Shown in pieces: positions 13,286-25,100 of a stretch of DNA of 64,000 nt. The first letter of the stretch is position 1, and every line of letters begins with the position of its first letter. This stretch comes from Utricularia gibba (taxonomy: Eukaryota > Streptophyta > Magnoliopsida > Lamiales > Lentibulariaceae). Both the position numbers and the translations under genes were made by a program. The notes beneath the pieces were generated by a model that worked only from the letters and a program-made list of their open reading frames with translations, was not told the origin of the DNA and made no database searches. The stretch lies in assembly GCA_002189035.1 (NCBI GenBank), contig NEEC01000009.1, forward strand, positions 2,294,001 through 2,358,000. Direction: 5' to 3'.

Positions 13286-16200
13286 CTAGGCTCCGGTTTG
13301 CTGACAGGGAAGGTGGGGAACTCCAAGCTATGTATAATTCACCTGGTGCTGGCTGGCTCTTGGGCTATCCCTGAGGACATGAAAGATTGCGTGCAAAGTG
13401 CAAGAATTGGAACCAGCCGGAGAAGCAGCGGAGAAGCTTACTTTGTACCGATCTCGCCATCCCAACCCAAAGGGGAGGATACTTGTCCTCTTCCCCGGAG
13501 ATTCGCTGCGTCCCGGACTGCACCAAGGAGTTGTTTTTGGTAGAAAATGTGGTTGTTTTGGGTAGAAGAGAATCACCCAGAATGCCTAACCTTGGAGAAG
13601 CTGAGGCTCTGCTTTGCCCGGAGTGATACTCCAGTGTTGCAGCCAGCATTGATTCTGCCATCACAGCTCTTTTCTCCATCTCAGCAACGGTACACATTGC
13701 TTTGTCATACTTACCCTGAGGTGGAGAATAGATGTACAAGAAGCATGTTTGTTTTCCTGAGAAGATTGAGAAAAGAGCAAGTTTCTTTCCTGTTAGTGGA
13801 GGAATACCTGAAGAATCTTCATCGCGCGTCTCAGAACCAAGGCATCGTGTCGTGTGATGACTTGATCTTCTTCAGTTGAGTTCTCTTCCTGCTCCTCTCT
13901 AAGCATAACCTGTAAGCAAGAATTTGTGACTTCTTGACCACCTCGATCACAATTTCCACTACAGCTCAGAGAGCTAAGGTGCACAAGTGGAACCTGAGGC
14001 ATATTATTCTCATCCTCGACTTTCTTTCCAGCCAGCGCTTGCCTCAAGTCTGCAACCTCCTTTCCCAATTTCTCAATCTGAGTGATAGAATTTCCAATGA
14101 AATTTGCAACACAAACTGTGGCTTATTTAAAAAGCACATGGATCACCGTCTTCTAAGTTGCTATAGCACAATCAATTACAATAACGCAGTTCCTGCATGA
14201 ACACAAGTAGGGGTTGAAGTTGTGAAGTACCCTGATATAGAGTTCCCTTCTGTTGTCTTCCTTAACCATCTCCAATAGTGCAGCTTCCAATTCTTCAGCC
14301 CTACAAGAGAAACACCATAATGAGAATGAAAATAGAGAAGATTGGAAGCAACACTTGTAGTTATGGAATAATCAACCTGAGCATTGCAGATCTCTTCTCT
14401 TCTAGCAGCCTACATAGTTCGGCCTTCAACCATATAACCTGGAGAAGATCAGATGAGATGATAGATGAAACCAATCTAAGTTTCTTTGGGGGTTATTACA
14501 AGTTAATATACTAATTGCTATTAGGTAGGAATCACTAAAACAGAAGAAAACTGTTCCACGTTGAACTGATAGAATTATACCTGTTCCTGAAGATCTGGGA
14601 GAGCGTCCACTTCGGAATCAAAACCTATTCCATTTAGAATATTATCCAACTCCTTAGAATGAGAATCTTGATTTGGCATTTCAACTCTGCCGGGCACTGC
14701 CTTGCTCTTGCTTTCTTTTACTGTTAATTCTGGGGCATGCTTGAAACTATACAACTTCGATGCAAGACGTTTTGGGTTTTTGTCAACAAGTCCTTCAGCT
14801 TTTTCATTTGATGCTGCTAGTATAGCTGGCCTATGCTTCTTCCTTATTTCTTGTAGTGTATCTTCATTTACTGTTAGGAAACCCATGGAAGCTGTCAAAA
14901 CAAGTTGGCTGCTGTCAAATGTGGAACCAGCAAGTGTTTGCAACAATGTTACTGCATCACCGGCATCCTTTGTAGCAACAACCGGGGGCCCTGCCAAGTT
15001 GCAATGTAAGCAAATATGGTTGATATGATGATGCTGAAAAATGTTCCCAACACAATACCGTATAGATCCATCAAAGTAAGGGCTGTTCGAAACAACATGA
15101 CACGATTCCCTTCAAATAGAAGCACATCCCAGACCCGAAGTACTGGAGTTCAGAAGGGGATCTTGTAACATTTGCAATTCAAAAAAGGGGATCCTGTAAC
15201 ATTTGCAGAAGGCTCACCACTTTCCCACGGAAGCATATTCACAAAGATTGTCAGAAACCAGGGGCTTGATATCCATGCCACCTCTACACCCAAGTGTTCA
15301 AAATGACTTACTGCAGGTAAAAATGTTAACAGCAGTAACTTCAGAAGATGAAGCACAATTACATAAAGAAAGGAGCATCAAATACAACACAAACCAAGTT
15401 TTGGAAACCTTTCACGAACCAAATCCTCAAAGACAAGCTGATCAACCTAATGCAGAGATGAAGCATTGTTTCTGGGTGGGGTAGAAGGAACATATTATTT
15501 TCAAGAAAACATAAAATCGAAGAACCCAACCTGTGACTCTATCATTTGTTCCGAAAAATAACCTTCAAAATAGTCATCTATAATGCCAACCAGTGTCCTG
15601 TAGATCGGTACAGCTTTTAGGAGTGAACGGGGCAAGGAAGCTCATGAAAAGTGGAATGGCGATTATCTCTATAATAGTAAATTCAGTTTGGATTGATCCC
15701 AAGGGTAATGTTGAGAGCTAAATTTGAAACATACCAAAATGCATTCTCCTCAGGCATCATCAAAAGTAATAAGCCAGCAAAAAAATTCATTGCCTGAAAG
15801 TACAGTGGGCATGAATGAACCCAAAAATGTTAATGATCGATAATGTGAAAAAAGAACTAACTTGCCTCAACTAATCAAAGTTCAAAAATTAAAAAAAAAA
15901 ATGGTAATTGTTGCAACAAGGCTGCGAGGCAAGAGTTGCCACCTGGCAGTATCCCACAGAAGGGTTATGGCGTGCATACGCTAAAAGTACACGCCTTAGT
16001 GAGTTTCTGCCTCTCTCATTTAACGCAGGATGTCCAGGAAAAGTTCGTGGTAGATCCTGCAGAAATCAATGAAAAAAATGAATGTCAAGCAGCAGGGAAA
16101 GGGAAAGGGCATCAGTGTTCATCAAATAAATGATGTAGACCATCAATCAGAGAGAGTGCGTTATGTAAACTAGTATGTGAAAAAAATATGGAAAGTATAG

Positions 16201-17209
16201 ATCAATCGACAACACCCTCTAGGATTTCCCATGGCTTGAAAATCCTCAAAGATAAAAAAAGGAGCTGATGACAGTGAGCTAGAGGCAATGTTGAAGGCCA
16301 TCCTACATTAACCCCAAAAGAAGCAGCACCTACAAAATGACCTTCTCAATCTGCTTTTTCAACTTCACAGGCAACTCACGCCTCTTCTGTTCATTTTGTT
16401 TCCCATTATCCTCTATGCCAATTTCCGTATCCAGCAGATCCTGGTAGTATCTTTCCACTCGACGAGTTTTAACTCCAACAAAGGCTTGCCAAACCTGCCT
16501 CATGATTTACACAGGTATCATTATTCAGGGACAAGAAATTTTAATCCTGTAAATGAACTAAAAGTGAGCTACTTAACCTCTCCTCGAAGATCCTTCGGTA
16601 CTCCACCTTGAACAAGAAACTCAAGCTCTTTCCTCAAATGAGCAAATGCATCTGTTGGCATTTTATCAGCTTCAATTGAAGAATTATTTTTATCATCCTT
16701 CAATGCATATTTTTTCTTCACTCGTACACCCATCATACAGTCAACTACACTAAGGGATCTTCTACTTTCACACCATGTGTGCAACTCCTCACAGCCCTTA
16801 TCCACCCCTCCAGTCACATTTGAAATTGTTGCAGCTTCTCCTAAAACATCTTCTAGGCATTTTTCCGTTAAATCAAGAAAACCACTCCATTTCTTCGATC
16901 TCTCTTCTTCTTCTTCCTGAAAATACATCCCTTGATTTGATCAAACCATAACCCGATATTCACATTTCCTTAATCAACACCAGAAATGGAGAAAGTAGAC
17001 CTTATAGATAGCGGCGTACTCGCGGTACCGGTGAATATGCTGAGGTCTCACAGCAAACCCGTAGGCGTCTCTGTAAAAACAGCAGCCGCCAGCCAGCCAT
17101 CATCAACAGGCACCTATCTGAAGGAGAATTAAAAAAAAAATCTAAAGGGAGCGAAATGTCACCTGGAATCATCGTGCAACGAACGCTTGCTCAACAACGA
17201 CAACAACAT
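13286..17209 (-). CDS. TBC-domain Rab GTPase-activating protein, about 18 exons
   Basis: TBC proteins speed GTP hydrolysis by Rab GTPases and so end a membrane-traffic step. Exons on the minus strand: 17163-17209, 17001-17070, 16578-16916, 16342-16494, 15943-16056, 15735-15793, 15531-15597, 15395-15446, 15218-15310, 15059-15142, 14581-14990, 14377-14438, 14231-14300, 13994-14077, 13808-13909, 13591-13715, 13442-13517 and perhaps 13286-13300. The frame is intact at about 673 residues. The N-terminus reads YGFAVRPQHIHRYREYA. The TBC domain (about residues 143-360) has GVPKDLRGEVW, the arginine-finger region RTFPGHPALNERGRNSLRR, and the glutamine-finger YCQAMN. A coiled coil follows (about 500-630). 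The last exon, encoding only QTGA-stop, is weak; an upstream stop forces the short MLLSLLSKR start. Confidence 0.85.
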
Positions 17210-17698
17210 ACTTCAGTCGACTTCCAATTTCACAACCCATATCTCCTCCTCCGCCTCCTCCACTGTTGGTCAGAAAATCCACCCACCGACTGATAACCTT
17301 TTTCCCACCATCCCCGAATCGAAAACTCCAAAACTGATTCCTATGCGTTGATTTCTCCATTGATTAACTAGCTCCCGCAAATTCCGAATCCACGGTGAAG
17401 AATAACCCATGCACAGCAACAATGCCGCCCCATTCGCCATGTGTCATCTCTCTTGTCTTCTCCGAACTTCCATGCACACTCGACCCGGTTAGAACCATGC
17501 ATCCCCCGTACAGTCGAGTTTCGTAAGTTTCGTCAATACATTTTAGGATATGATAAAAAAAGAAAAAATAAATTACAAAGTTCGCACCCCTCATTTTTCG
17601 TAATTCAAAATACCCCCCCCCCCCCCCCATCCACAAACTAGGAACACTTCAGCAAGGCTGCAAATGCTGAAGAAATTCAGTCACAAACTAGGAACACT
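17210..17698. other. Gap between TBC and DUF4378 genes
   Basis: Promoter/5' UTR side of the TBC gene and 3' flank of the next minus-strand gene. It holds a run of 16 C at 17613-17628 and one copy of a 23-base direct repeat. No coding sequence is supported. Confidence 0.5.
17613..17628. repeat. Poly-C tract of 16
   Basis: Sixteen consecutive C residues, a site where read length is often mis-called. Confidence 0.9.
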
Positions 17699-17704
17699 TC
17701 AGCA
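17632..17704. repeat. Two exact copies of a 23-base direct repeat
   Basis: The 23-base word starting CACAAACTAGG and ending CTTCAGCA occurs at 17632-17654 and 17682-17704, a 50-base period. The right copy overlaps the stop codon of the DUF4378 gene on the minus strand, so the duplication touches its 3' end. Confidence 0.9.
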
Positions 17705-20700
17705 CCTATAGAACTCAAATACAAACTGAGCCAATAAGTCATCTGTCAACAGGGACTCGATCTCGTTACCGATCATGTCTGTAACTCGATTGGAATCTCC
17801 CCATACCGTTTCCGGATCGAACCACAGCCTCTCAGGTAGCCATCCATCCACAGATTCTGTCCGGATCAACTTGGAAAGGGCATTCTCATCTTTATATGAA
17901 CAGGTTCCTGCTAGTCTTGGCTTGACCCAGGGACATGTATCAACTTGTTGCCGGAACCGATCCATGATTGCAATATTTATCCTGTCAAGTATAAGCATCC
18001 GCTCCGACCTCAACCTCGTTGTGCCCTCGTCGCCTTTCTCCTCAGTCTTATCAAGGAGAGATGGATTGCGATGGTAGTCAGGGTATGCCTCCAAAATGCA
18101 AGGATCTTATCCAAACCGGATTTGTCAACACTACATTGAGCCAACGCCTTGAGAGCAAATGGGCTTTCCCATTCATTGGCATTTGGTGACACGCCTCTGA
18201 GAACTTGGAACAAATTTCGGATTGAAGGGAAAGAGCAGGATGAACTTGGACAGCGGGGACTCTGCATGTCGACATGCATTGCAGCTCTTTCATGCAACTC
18301 TGCGCGGTGAGACAGTGCAAGTAGTGAGGAGAGGTAACAGCACCAAGATACAGTATTTTCAAAATGGAAGAATATAATGAAGATTCATTTGAGGAAATAG
18401 TGAGGCTAGCCAAAGGAAGAAGAGAAATCAATCCACTGGTGAGGTAAAGCAATCGGTTCCATGATAATGTAAACAGAAGCCAATAGCTTTTGAATTGATA
18501 AAGAATTATCACTTCCAGAAAAAAAGTATCAAATAAGATAATCCAAATAGATTTTGCACAAGAATATAAACTTCAGATTTCACAAGAGGTAGTTGCTCTA
18601 ACAAAACCGTGAATAAACTACTCAGAGTAATGAAAACCTATCAGGTTACTCATATCCAAACGTAACATGCCTCCCCTTAGAGATACGAGACAAGCCCTCA
18701 TGCAAGGCTAAAGAAGTGCAAATGAAATGTACCATGCATGTCAACAGTGGCATCAACATTCACAATTCCTGATGATGCAACTTCATTGAAAGGCGCCACA
18801 GAACCCAATATTAGATCAGAATCCTCAGTACCATTGGAGTTTTCAGATGAAGTCCTGCCTGTTTCACGAGACTGCAGCAAAGGAAAGGCAAATGATTAAA
18901 AACATCATTGCATGGTCAAAATCTTTGACATATCAAAGAAAACAATGCACGGCAATGTAAGTGAACATTCAAACCTGGATGCACGAATACTCTTTCTCAC
19001 AAGTCAATGCTATTTCTTTTTCTGAATCAGAGGTCAAGTTACAGTCATTTTGTACATCCCTCACACCAGACAGAAGATTTAAGTCAGTGATATCACTTGC
19101 TGGCATCTGCCTCATGCAAGGCTGTTCATTGAAGTCCTTAATACTGGCCTCCATTTTGAGCTCAAATTGAGCAGGTGCAACATCGAAGTGCCCACACTTA
19201 CGAGAAGCAGAGGAGCTTATCCCGGAGCCTGAAGAATACGGAAATGCATGCTTTTCTTTAAGAAATATGCTTTCACTCACATGCTTATCTCTGTCACAAA
19301 GCTGGAGCCTCGAAAGGACTCTGTGCTTATTTCTAAACAAAGCAATGCAAAAGACACCTTTTCTTTGACTCCTCCTGCCTCCTGAAATAGAAAACGACCT
19401 TGATCTGGACAAAATTCTGTGCTTTTTACCATCAGAGGAGCGCATGCCTGAAGCATCTGAGACGCTTCTATTGTATCCAACAAATTGATTTTCATGAGTA
19501 ATATAAAGCTTTGACCTGGAACTACAATGTTCGAAAATCACTCCTCCACCAAATTCCAGCTCACGAAATCTCTCAGTCACCTTCCACCTCTCCAAAACTG
19601 TTTTATTTATCATATTAGGAGCCCTAGCAGTTGAGCTAGAAGATGGATCCCTACACCATTTGCTACAACTTAATGGAGATGGGTGCATCTCTGATTCAAA
19701 TCTGAGTACGCCCGCACGACCACTGAATGAACGTAATACTTTTCGCTCATGTCCAAGTTTACCTTGGGGAGTCGACGAAGTAGAAGGGCATCTACAAACA
19801 TCACAGCTCATCTGCATTTTAAGAACACTCGAGTCAACTCCAGACTCACCATGGTACGACATTACACACACATCTCTTGTTCGCATTGTAGACCCACGAG
19901 CTATCCCACTCGCTTCAAGAGATTCAGACATCTGAAACCCCTCATTACACATCGAGGCTCTCCATCCCATTGGCGCCTTCCCCTCACCTTCCACACCTTT
20001 ATTTTCTTTGAGAAGATTAGGTTTGAGTACCACAAACCCAGTTGCAAGCTTGCCTTCCACATAATTCTTATGCATTTGACATTCCTCTGATCCATTAAAA
20101 GGATTTTCGGTATGGCAACAACCGAGTAGCAACTGATCTTTACGTCTTGGGAGAGGGCAGGTTTGATACTTCCCTGGAGATGTTTTGTCATTCACTATAG
20201 AATTACGGGGCTTCAAGACTGGTCTGGTACTAACAGGATCAACTTTTACATCTAAAAAGTGACCATCAATCAAGGATGTGGGCGAGATTCGAGAGTTGTC
20301 ATCCTCAGAAAGATGTACCCCATCTGCATTTGTCAGAAGATTAGGCAGTCCAGACTTAGAAGAACATGAACTATCCGCCCACTTAGAAGAAACCCTGCCT
20401 ACAGAAGTACAAGATGCCTCCAAATCTTCGGACACATGACGGGATTCTCGTGGGTAGGTAGAGCTTCTGCATGGGCACTGTCCGTCATTTTTGGCTCTGT
20501 TGGATTCATTGCTAATTGCAATGTTTACCCTTTCACCGCTCTTTGATGCCCTCTTACTTTCTCGACGTACATTCCGAAAGATTCGTAATCCTTCAAGATT
20601 CTTTAATCTGGAGACAACACTGGGAACGATTTCCGTCGATTCGATTTCGCGATACAGTTTTTTTCCTTGCAACTTCGCTGGCCGTGTTCCAATTGTTCTT

Positions 20701-20883
20701 CCAGTCGAACTCAACTCCAACACCTGCTTCAGGCATATCAACGGCTACAACTAGAACAATGAATATATACGAACCAACCCGAAAAAAATAAAACCTCTTC
20801 TTCGGCAATGCCTCCATCATAATCAAAGCAACGACCCCAAAGGAATCCAGCGAAAGCTTTATGCCTTTTAATCTGTTCAATAC
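17699..20883 (-). CDS. DUF4378-type protein (TRM/LONGIFOLIA-like), 1-base deletion, 5' end open
   Basis: A large hydrophilic plant protein resembling the TON1-recruiting-motif family, which act on cortical microtubules and cell shape; that role is inferred. Supported exons on the minus strand: 20795-20883, 18975-20723, 18733-18871, 17699-18299. The N-terminal region has VPSVVSRLKNLEGL, a relative of the VARLMGL motif. The middle is a long Ser-rich exon of 583 codons. The C-terminal part matches DUF4378: DYHRNPSLLDK, RSERMLILDRINIAIMDR, and the end IGNEIESLLTDDLLAQFVFEF. Between SGLDKILAF and LEAYPDYH the frame is broken; one extra T in the run at 18093-18096 (A run on the plus strand) restores it and makes the exon lengths close. 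The exon with the start codon was not identified; it must lie above 20883. Confidence 0.75.
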
Positions 20884-20889
20884 CTGTGA

Positions 20890-22755
20890 ACAAAATCCGA
20901 AACCGAAAGCCTCAAGATAGGTTTACGAGGCCGGCTTGACCCCCAAAGCAATACATTCGCTACCCAAAACTCCAATAAATCTACTCATCAATCGGAAACC
21001 CACGCCTTTTCGTTACTGTGTGCTGAGAGATGCATCTCCTCCGAGGAACAAAAAACGAAAAATTGAAAACCCATCGGAAACCCACACAGACCAAGAAGAA
21101 TATTGAACAAGCCCCACAAAAAATCTTCTAGAAAAGGCCCAATAAAATCTTCAAAAAAATTTGCCGCTCAACTCTTTATCGCTATTATTGTCATTATAGT
21201 TATTTCAGCAATTTTTGTTTAAATAATATGCACACAAATGCGCAAAGAAACACACATTAAAAAAATGCCATTAAAATAAACAGGACACAAAACGAGGTGA
21301 ATAATAAACACACGAGAGCAGAATCTTGGTTTATTCTTTTTCTTTTTGTTCTTGATAAAATTAAAAGGGGAAACAATTCAAAAAGAATGAGTGGTTACAC
21401 GGTAGTTCATTTGTGTTTGGCTTTTTAGAAGTTGGGCAATGCACACACATCGACCCAACGACCAACCGCCCCAGGAGAGTTATTACAATAAATGGTGCGT
21501 TTTTAACATTTAAAAAGTAGTTGTAGTAAAGGACGGATAACTTCTTTGTCTCTTCTAACCGTTTGTTAAACACCTCTATTAAAAAAATACATGTTTCTTA
21601 ATTTTAACAAAAAGCTAAATTCTATTTTATTAGAAAATACTTTTCTAAAAGGATAATTAAATATTGCAGCCCTACTTATTCTTTTTTTTCAACATTGAGA
21701 AATAATATTAAATACTTTTATTAAAATGATGGGGAAAAGGTAGACTAAGAAAATCGCGAGGCTGTTGGAATAGTAAATACAATAAGCACAGCATTTTAGG
21801 AAATCAACGGGAACGCCCAGAAGTGAAAAGGTCATCAAAGAAAAGGGGAAAAGCCATCTCTAACCTCGAATGCCGTTATCGTCTGGCGACTTCTCCTGTG
21901 GAGCTCCAGTCATGTCCCCTGTTTCCCCGAGATACTCGTGAGAAACGAAATACCATGAATACGGAAAAAAGCGGAAGCGTATGCAGATTAGTGAATTTTG
22001 AGTACCGTTACACGAATTCTCCAAAATCATCAGCAGTAGAAGCGTGAAAATCGCCGAACATCGAAACTGGATCAGATCGTCAACAAAAATGTTCTTCGAC
22101 TCCCATAGAAATTATCAAATAACAAGTAACCCAAAACCGCAAGGATCAGGAACCGGTCCCAACCAAAAGGTGAGTACCTTTCTTCGATTTTAACGAAAAT
22201 CATCAAAATGAGGAGCAGGAGAACCGCGAGCACAGCGGAATCGGAAATCCAAAACTCCTATCAGGTGCCGATCCTACACACAAGGCATCGATTGGGTATC
22301 AGGTATCCGAAATGCCGCTGAAAACGCAAGGAATTCCTGCTTTCCACATGCAAAGTTCACTTCCGGCGATTGCGAAACAGAATTCAAAAATCCTGCTAAT
22401 AAGTAGCAGATTACACAGACATACAGCGAAAAATGCCAGAAAGCATCTGCGACTTCGCGAAGAGAAAACCGACCATCGAAAACCGAGGAAAACTTTGTCG
22501 ACACCTGTGCGAGGGATGGACACGGGAATCAGTGCACCAGGCACCGAGAGGGAGAAGAAATACGAGCTAATTTCAAAATAACCGACTCTTCAATTTTGAA
22601 AATCATGCATCTTAATAAAAATATTTTCAAAATAACATATTCTTCAGCATTACTATTTAAAATCCATTTTTTTAAAAAATAGATTTTCGTAGCTTAAAAA
22701 TTTTTAAACTAGATTTGTCTCAAATTAGTAAATCTTCTCATTGTTGGATTTTTTT
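20890..22755. other. AT-rich intergenic sequence with unplaced 5' exon
   Basis: The first exon of the DUF4378 gene should lie in the lower part, but I cannot place it. The rest is AT-rich with no open frame that looks coding. Confidence 0.4.
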
Positions 22756-23223
22756 TTAAAAAAAATGTATTTTTATTTCACATGTAGCGAATTTATGCAC
22801 TACCAACCCCTTTCTGCTACGCATGAGTTGACATATTTGTGGAAGCTTGGAGGCCATGGTCCCTGCCCCTGAGACTTGGAATGAATGTTGCCGTGGCGCC
22901 GCTCTCTCGCTCCTGTGGGGAGTATGAAGCCACGCCAGCTCTGGAAGAGAAGAAGACCAGGACTCAGAATCCATCTCACACTTAGTCCATTGGCGTACGG
23001 GTTCGGGCCTGTAGGCGGACGGCCCATGGAGATAGCGGGATGTCATCATCATCCTCCTCCTCCTCATCCTCCGCTTACTACGCCTTATCGGAATCCATCC
23101 GACGCGCCCTTCGAAACTACCGGTTGAATCCGCGAGGATGAGGTCGCGAACCGGGGCTGGATTGAGGACCAGCGGCACGAAGATGATCCGACCCGCCACG
23201 TCGCCGGAGGCGGGAGGGCGCAT
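22756..23223 (-). CDS. Hypothetical protein, GC-rich open frame
   Basis: An open frame of 155 codons in a GC-rich island surrounded by AT-rich DNA. The protein starts MRPPASGDVAGR, has a hydrophobic/acidic stretch (LILADSTGSFEGRVGWIPI) and then a basic cluster (RRSKRRMRRRRMMM). I recognise no family. A TTATAAG element on the same strand near 23276-23285 is about 55 bases before the start, a plausible TATA position. Other frames are also partly open in this island, so the open frame may be a compositional accident. Confidence 0.3.
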   Translation of the reverse strand: MRPPASGDVAGRIIFVPLVLNPAPVRDLILADSTGSFEGRVGWIPIRRSKRRMRRRRMMMTSRYLHGPSAYRPEPVRQWTKCEMDSESWSSSLPELAWLHTPHRSERAAPRQHSFQVSGAGTMASKLPQICQLMRSRKGLVVHKFATCEIKIHFF

Positions 23224-24113
23224 TTTGGGAGCGCCTGAGAGAGAGACGGAAGTTCGCCGGAGCGGTTGTTAAAAGGTCTTATAAGGGACGACAGGTGGCA
23301 CTCGAGACGTGCAGGATCCGAATTCTTGCATGTGAACACGTCTGAGGGTTGGCGGATGTTGGGCTCTAATTAGTAACCAGTAAAAATTGTATCCATGAGC
23401 CCGGTTCCGGAAAGAGTGCCGTCGGTTCTCGTTTCGGGTCTCCATTAAAATCCGGAATTGGAACGAATTTTAACATAAAATAATTATTCGTAATAACATT
23501 TAATATAAAATCATATCCTTTATTAATTTATCATGTGGGCCCCACTCAATTGCAAAAACCAAAGGCCGAGTTGTTGGGTGGGCCCGACTTAAAGTCCGAT
23601 TGACAACATGGATCCTTACCCATTCCTTGTACTTGTTGATCAGTCTTCGCCATGTGCTTTTTATTAAAAAAATCGGTACTACAAAAGATTTGTTCAATGA
23701 GAAATTCCCCAAGAAACAAAAGTATTATTATGATTTTTAAAAAACTATTTAAATATCATTTAATTTAATTTTTTTTACTCTATTCATAATTGATGTCATG
23801 AGAGATGCGGGTGAATGGTAATGAATAGAAATGGGAGTTGTGGGGTTTGTAATGCAACTCTCCTGCCACGCCAAATGTTACGCATCCATGTCATGACACA
23901 TTTGAAATTCATGGCATGATGGACTTTATTACAGTCCGTACAGAATAATGGCATACTTGGTGATGTAAGAAACAATTTGTTTATTGATTACGTGTTTCCT
24001 GATTTTCCTGGAGCACGCCTCAACCGTCTGAGGGGGCTTCACCTTTTTCCGTTTATAAAAAAACCCAAGGGTCCCTTGTCTGTTTCACTCCACCAAGTTC
24101 CCGATCGCCGAAA
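23224..24113. other. Intergenic, AT-rich
   Basis: No supported gene. A possible TATA (TTTATAAAA, about 24054-24062) near the right end would serve the small plus-strand open frame that follows. Confidence 0.4.
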
Positions 24114-24326
24114 ATGTCGAACAACAGCACTGCCCGCCACCGCCGCCGCCTCTCGCAGACCTTCTTCGACTTGCCGGAAGATCTCTCCGTGCCTCCTCCT
24201 GAAGCAAGTGCGGGTCCCCCGCCGCCCGCCAGAACTCCGCTTCCGCCGCCTAATAAAACCACTCCTCAGCCGCCGGGGAAGAAAGACGAGGGAATGCCGC
24301 TTCCCCGCCGCCCTGCCGGAGCCTGA
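24114..24326 (+). CDS. Hypothetical small Pro-rich protein, 70 residues
   Basis: The frame starts MSNNSTARHRRRLSQTFFDL, is basic at the N-terminus, then rich in proline (VPPPEASAGPPPPARTPLPPP) and ends with a basic PLPRRPAGA. A TATA-like TTTATAAAA about 55 bases upstream, and a GC-rich island confined to the frame, support a gene. I do not recognise the family. The final residues are uncertain because all three frames stay open for part of the island. Confidence 0.4.
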   Translation: MSNNSTARHRRRLSQTFFDLPEDLSVPPPEASAGPPPPARTPLPPPNKTTPQPPGKKDEGMPLPRRPAGA

Positions 24327-25100
24327 TCTATGATTCCGCCGCCTTGGAGGTGAAATAATCTAGGTTTATAATATGGAATTCCTCGGTTTTACCCCTACAG
24401 CAATGGCGCGATATTTCCAATAAAAAATTCAGTTTTCTGCGTCTTCCGGCGACTGACCGGTTCTCTATCTATGTGTATGTGTGTGTGTGTTAGATCCTCT
24501 CCGGCTCGGAGCTTCCTCCCCCTTTTCCCGTTTCTTCTCGGGAAGAAGCTCTGTTATCTTGTTTGTTTAATCTCAGCCGTTGTTTGCTCCTCGTCCTCTT
24601 GTGCATTTAATAAACAATATAAAAAATCATTTTCTACCGAATTTCCTTTTAACGGTCAAAACCAAACCCTAATCTCATGAGATTGTGGAATCAAAATATC
24701 ATGGCTTTCTCATATTTTAGTTACAACGTCAACATTCATTCCATCAACCTCCTATGTCACTCCTCATTAATAAAAAATCTTATATCGAAAAATTTAAAGT
24801 AAATTATTAACAATAAATTGCATCTAATCTTTTTAAACATAATTTATATTTATTGTGTATTCAAATTTTATATACATGTTTTTTCAATTTATGGTATTCT
24901 TAATTTCAACATATTGAATGAATGTCTACTAATAATAAAGGGGCATTTTAATTTATCCTATTAATAATTTCAATTCATCAAATCAAATATAATATAAAAT
25001 TATTACAAAAACATGTGTTCATAGATGATTGGTTGATTTCCTAGAAAGTGACTAAACTACTGAAAATGATTCATGTTTTTTTAGTACAAATGGATCCGTG
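24327..25100. other. Intergenic, AT-rich, with a TG repeat
   Basis: Contains a short TG microsatellite near 24473-24490 and otherwise AT-rich sequence. This is the 3' flank of the CHX gene on the minus strand. Confidence 0.5.

Noticed and set aside
18078-18512. 144-codon minus-strand frame
   Set aside because: It overlaps the last exon of the DUF4378 gene out of frame; the correct frame continues HERAAMHVDMQS to SGLDKILAF.
21160-21800. AT-rich stretch considered as a MITE or scaffold-attachment site
   Set aside because: I could not find terminal inverted repeats with flanking duplications, and base composition alone is not evidence.
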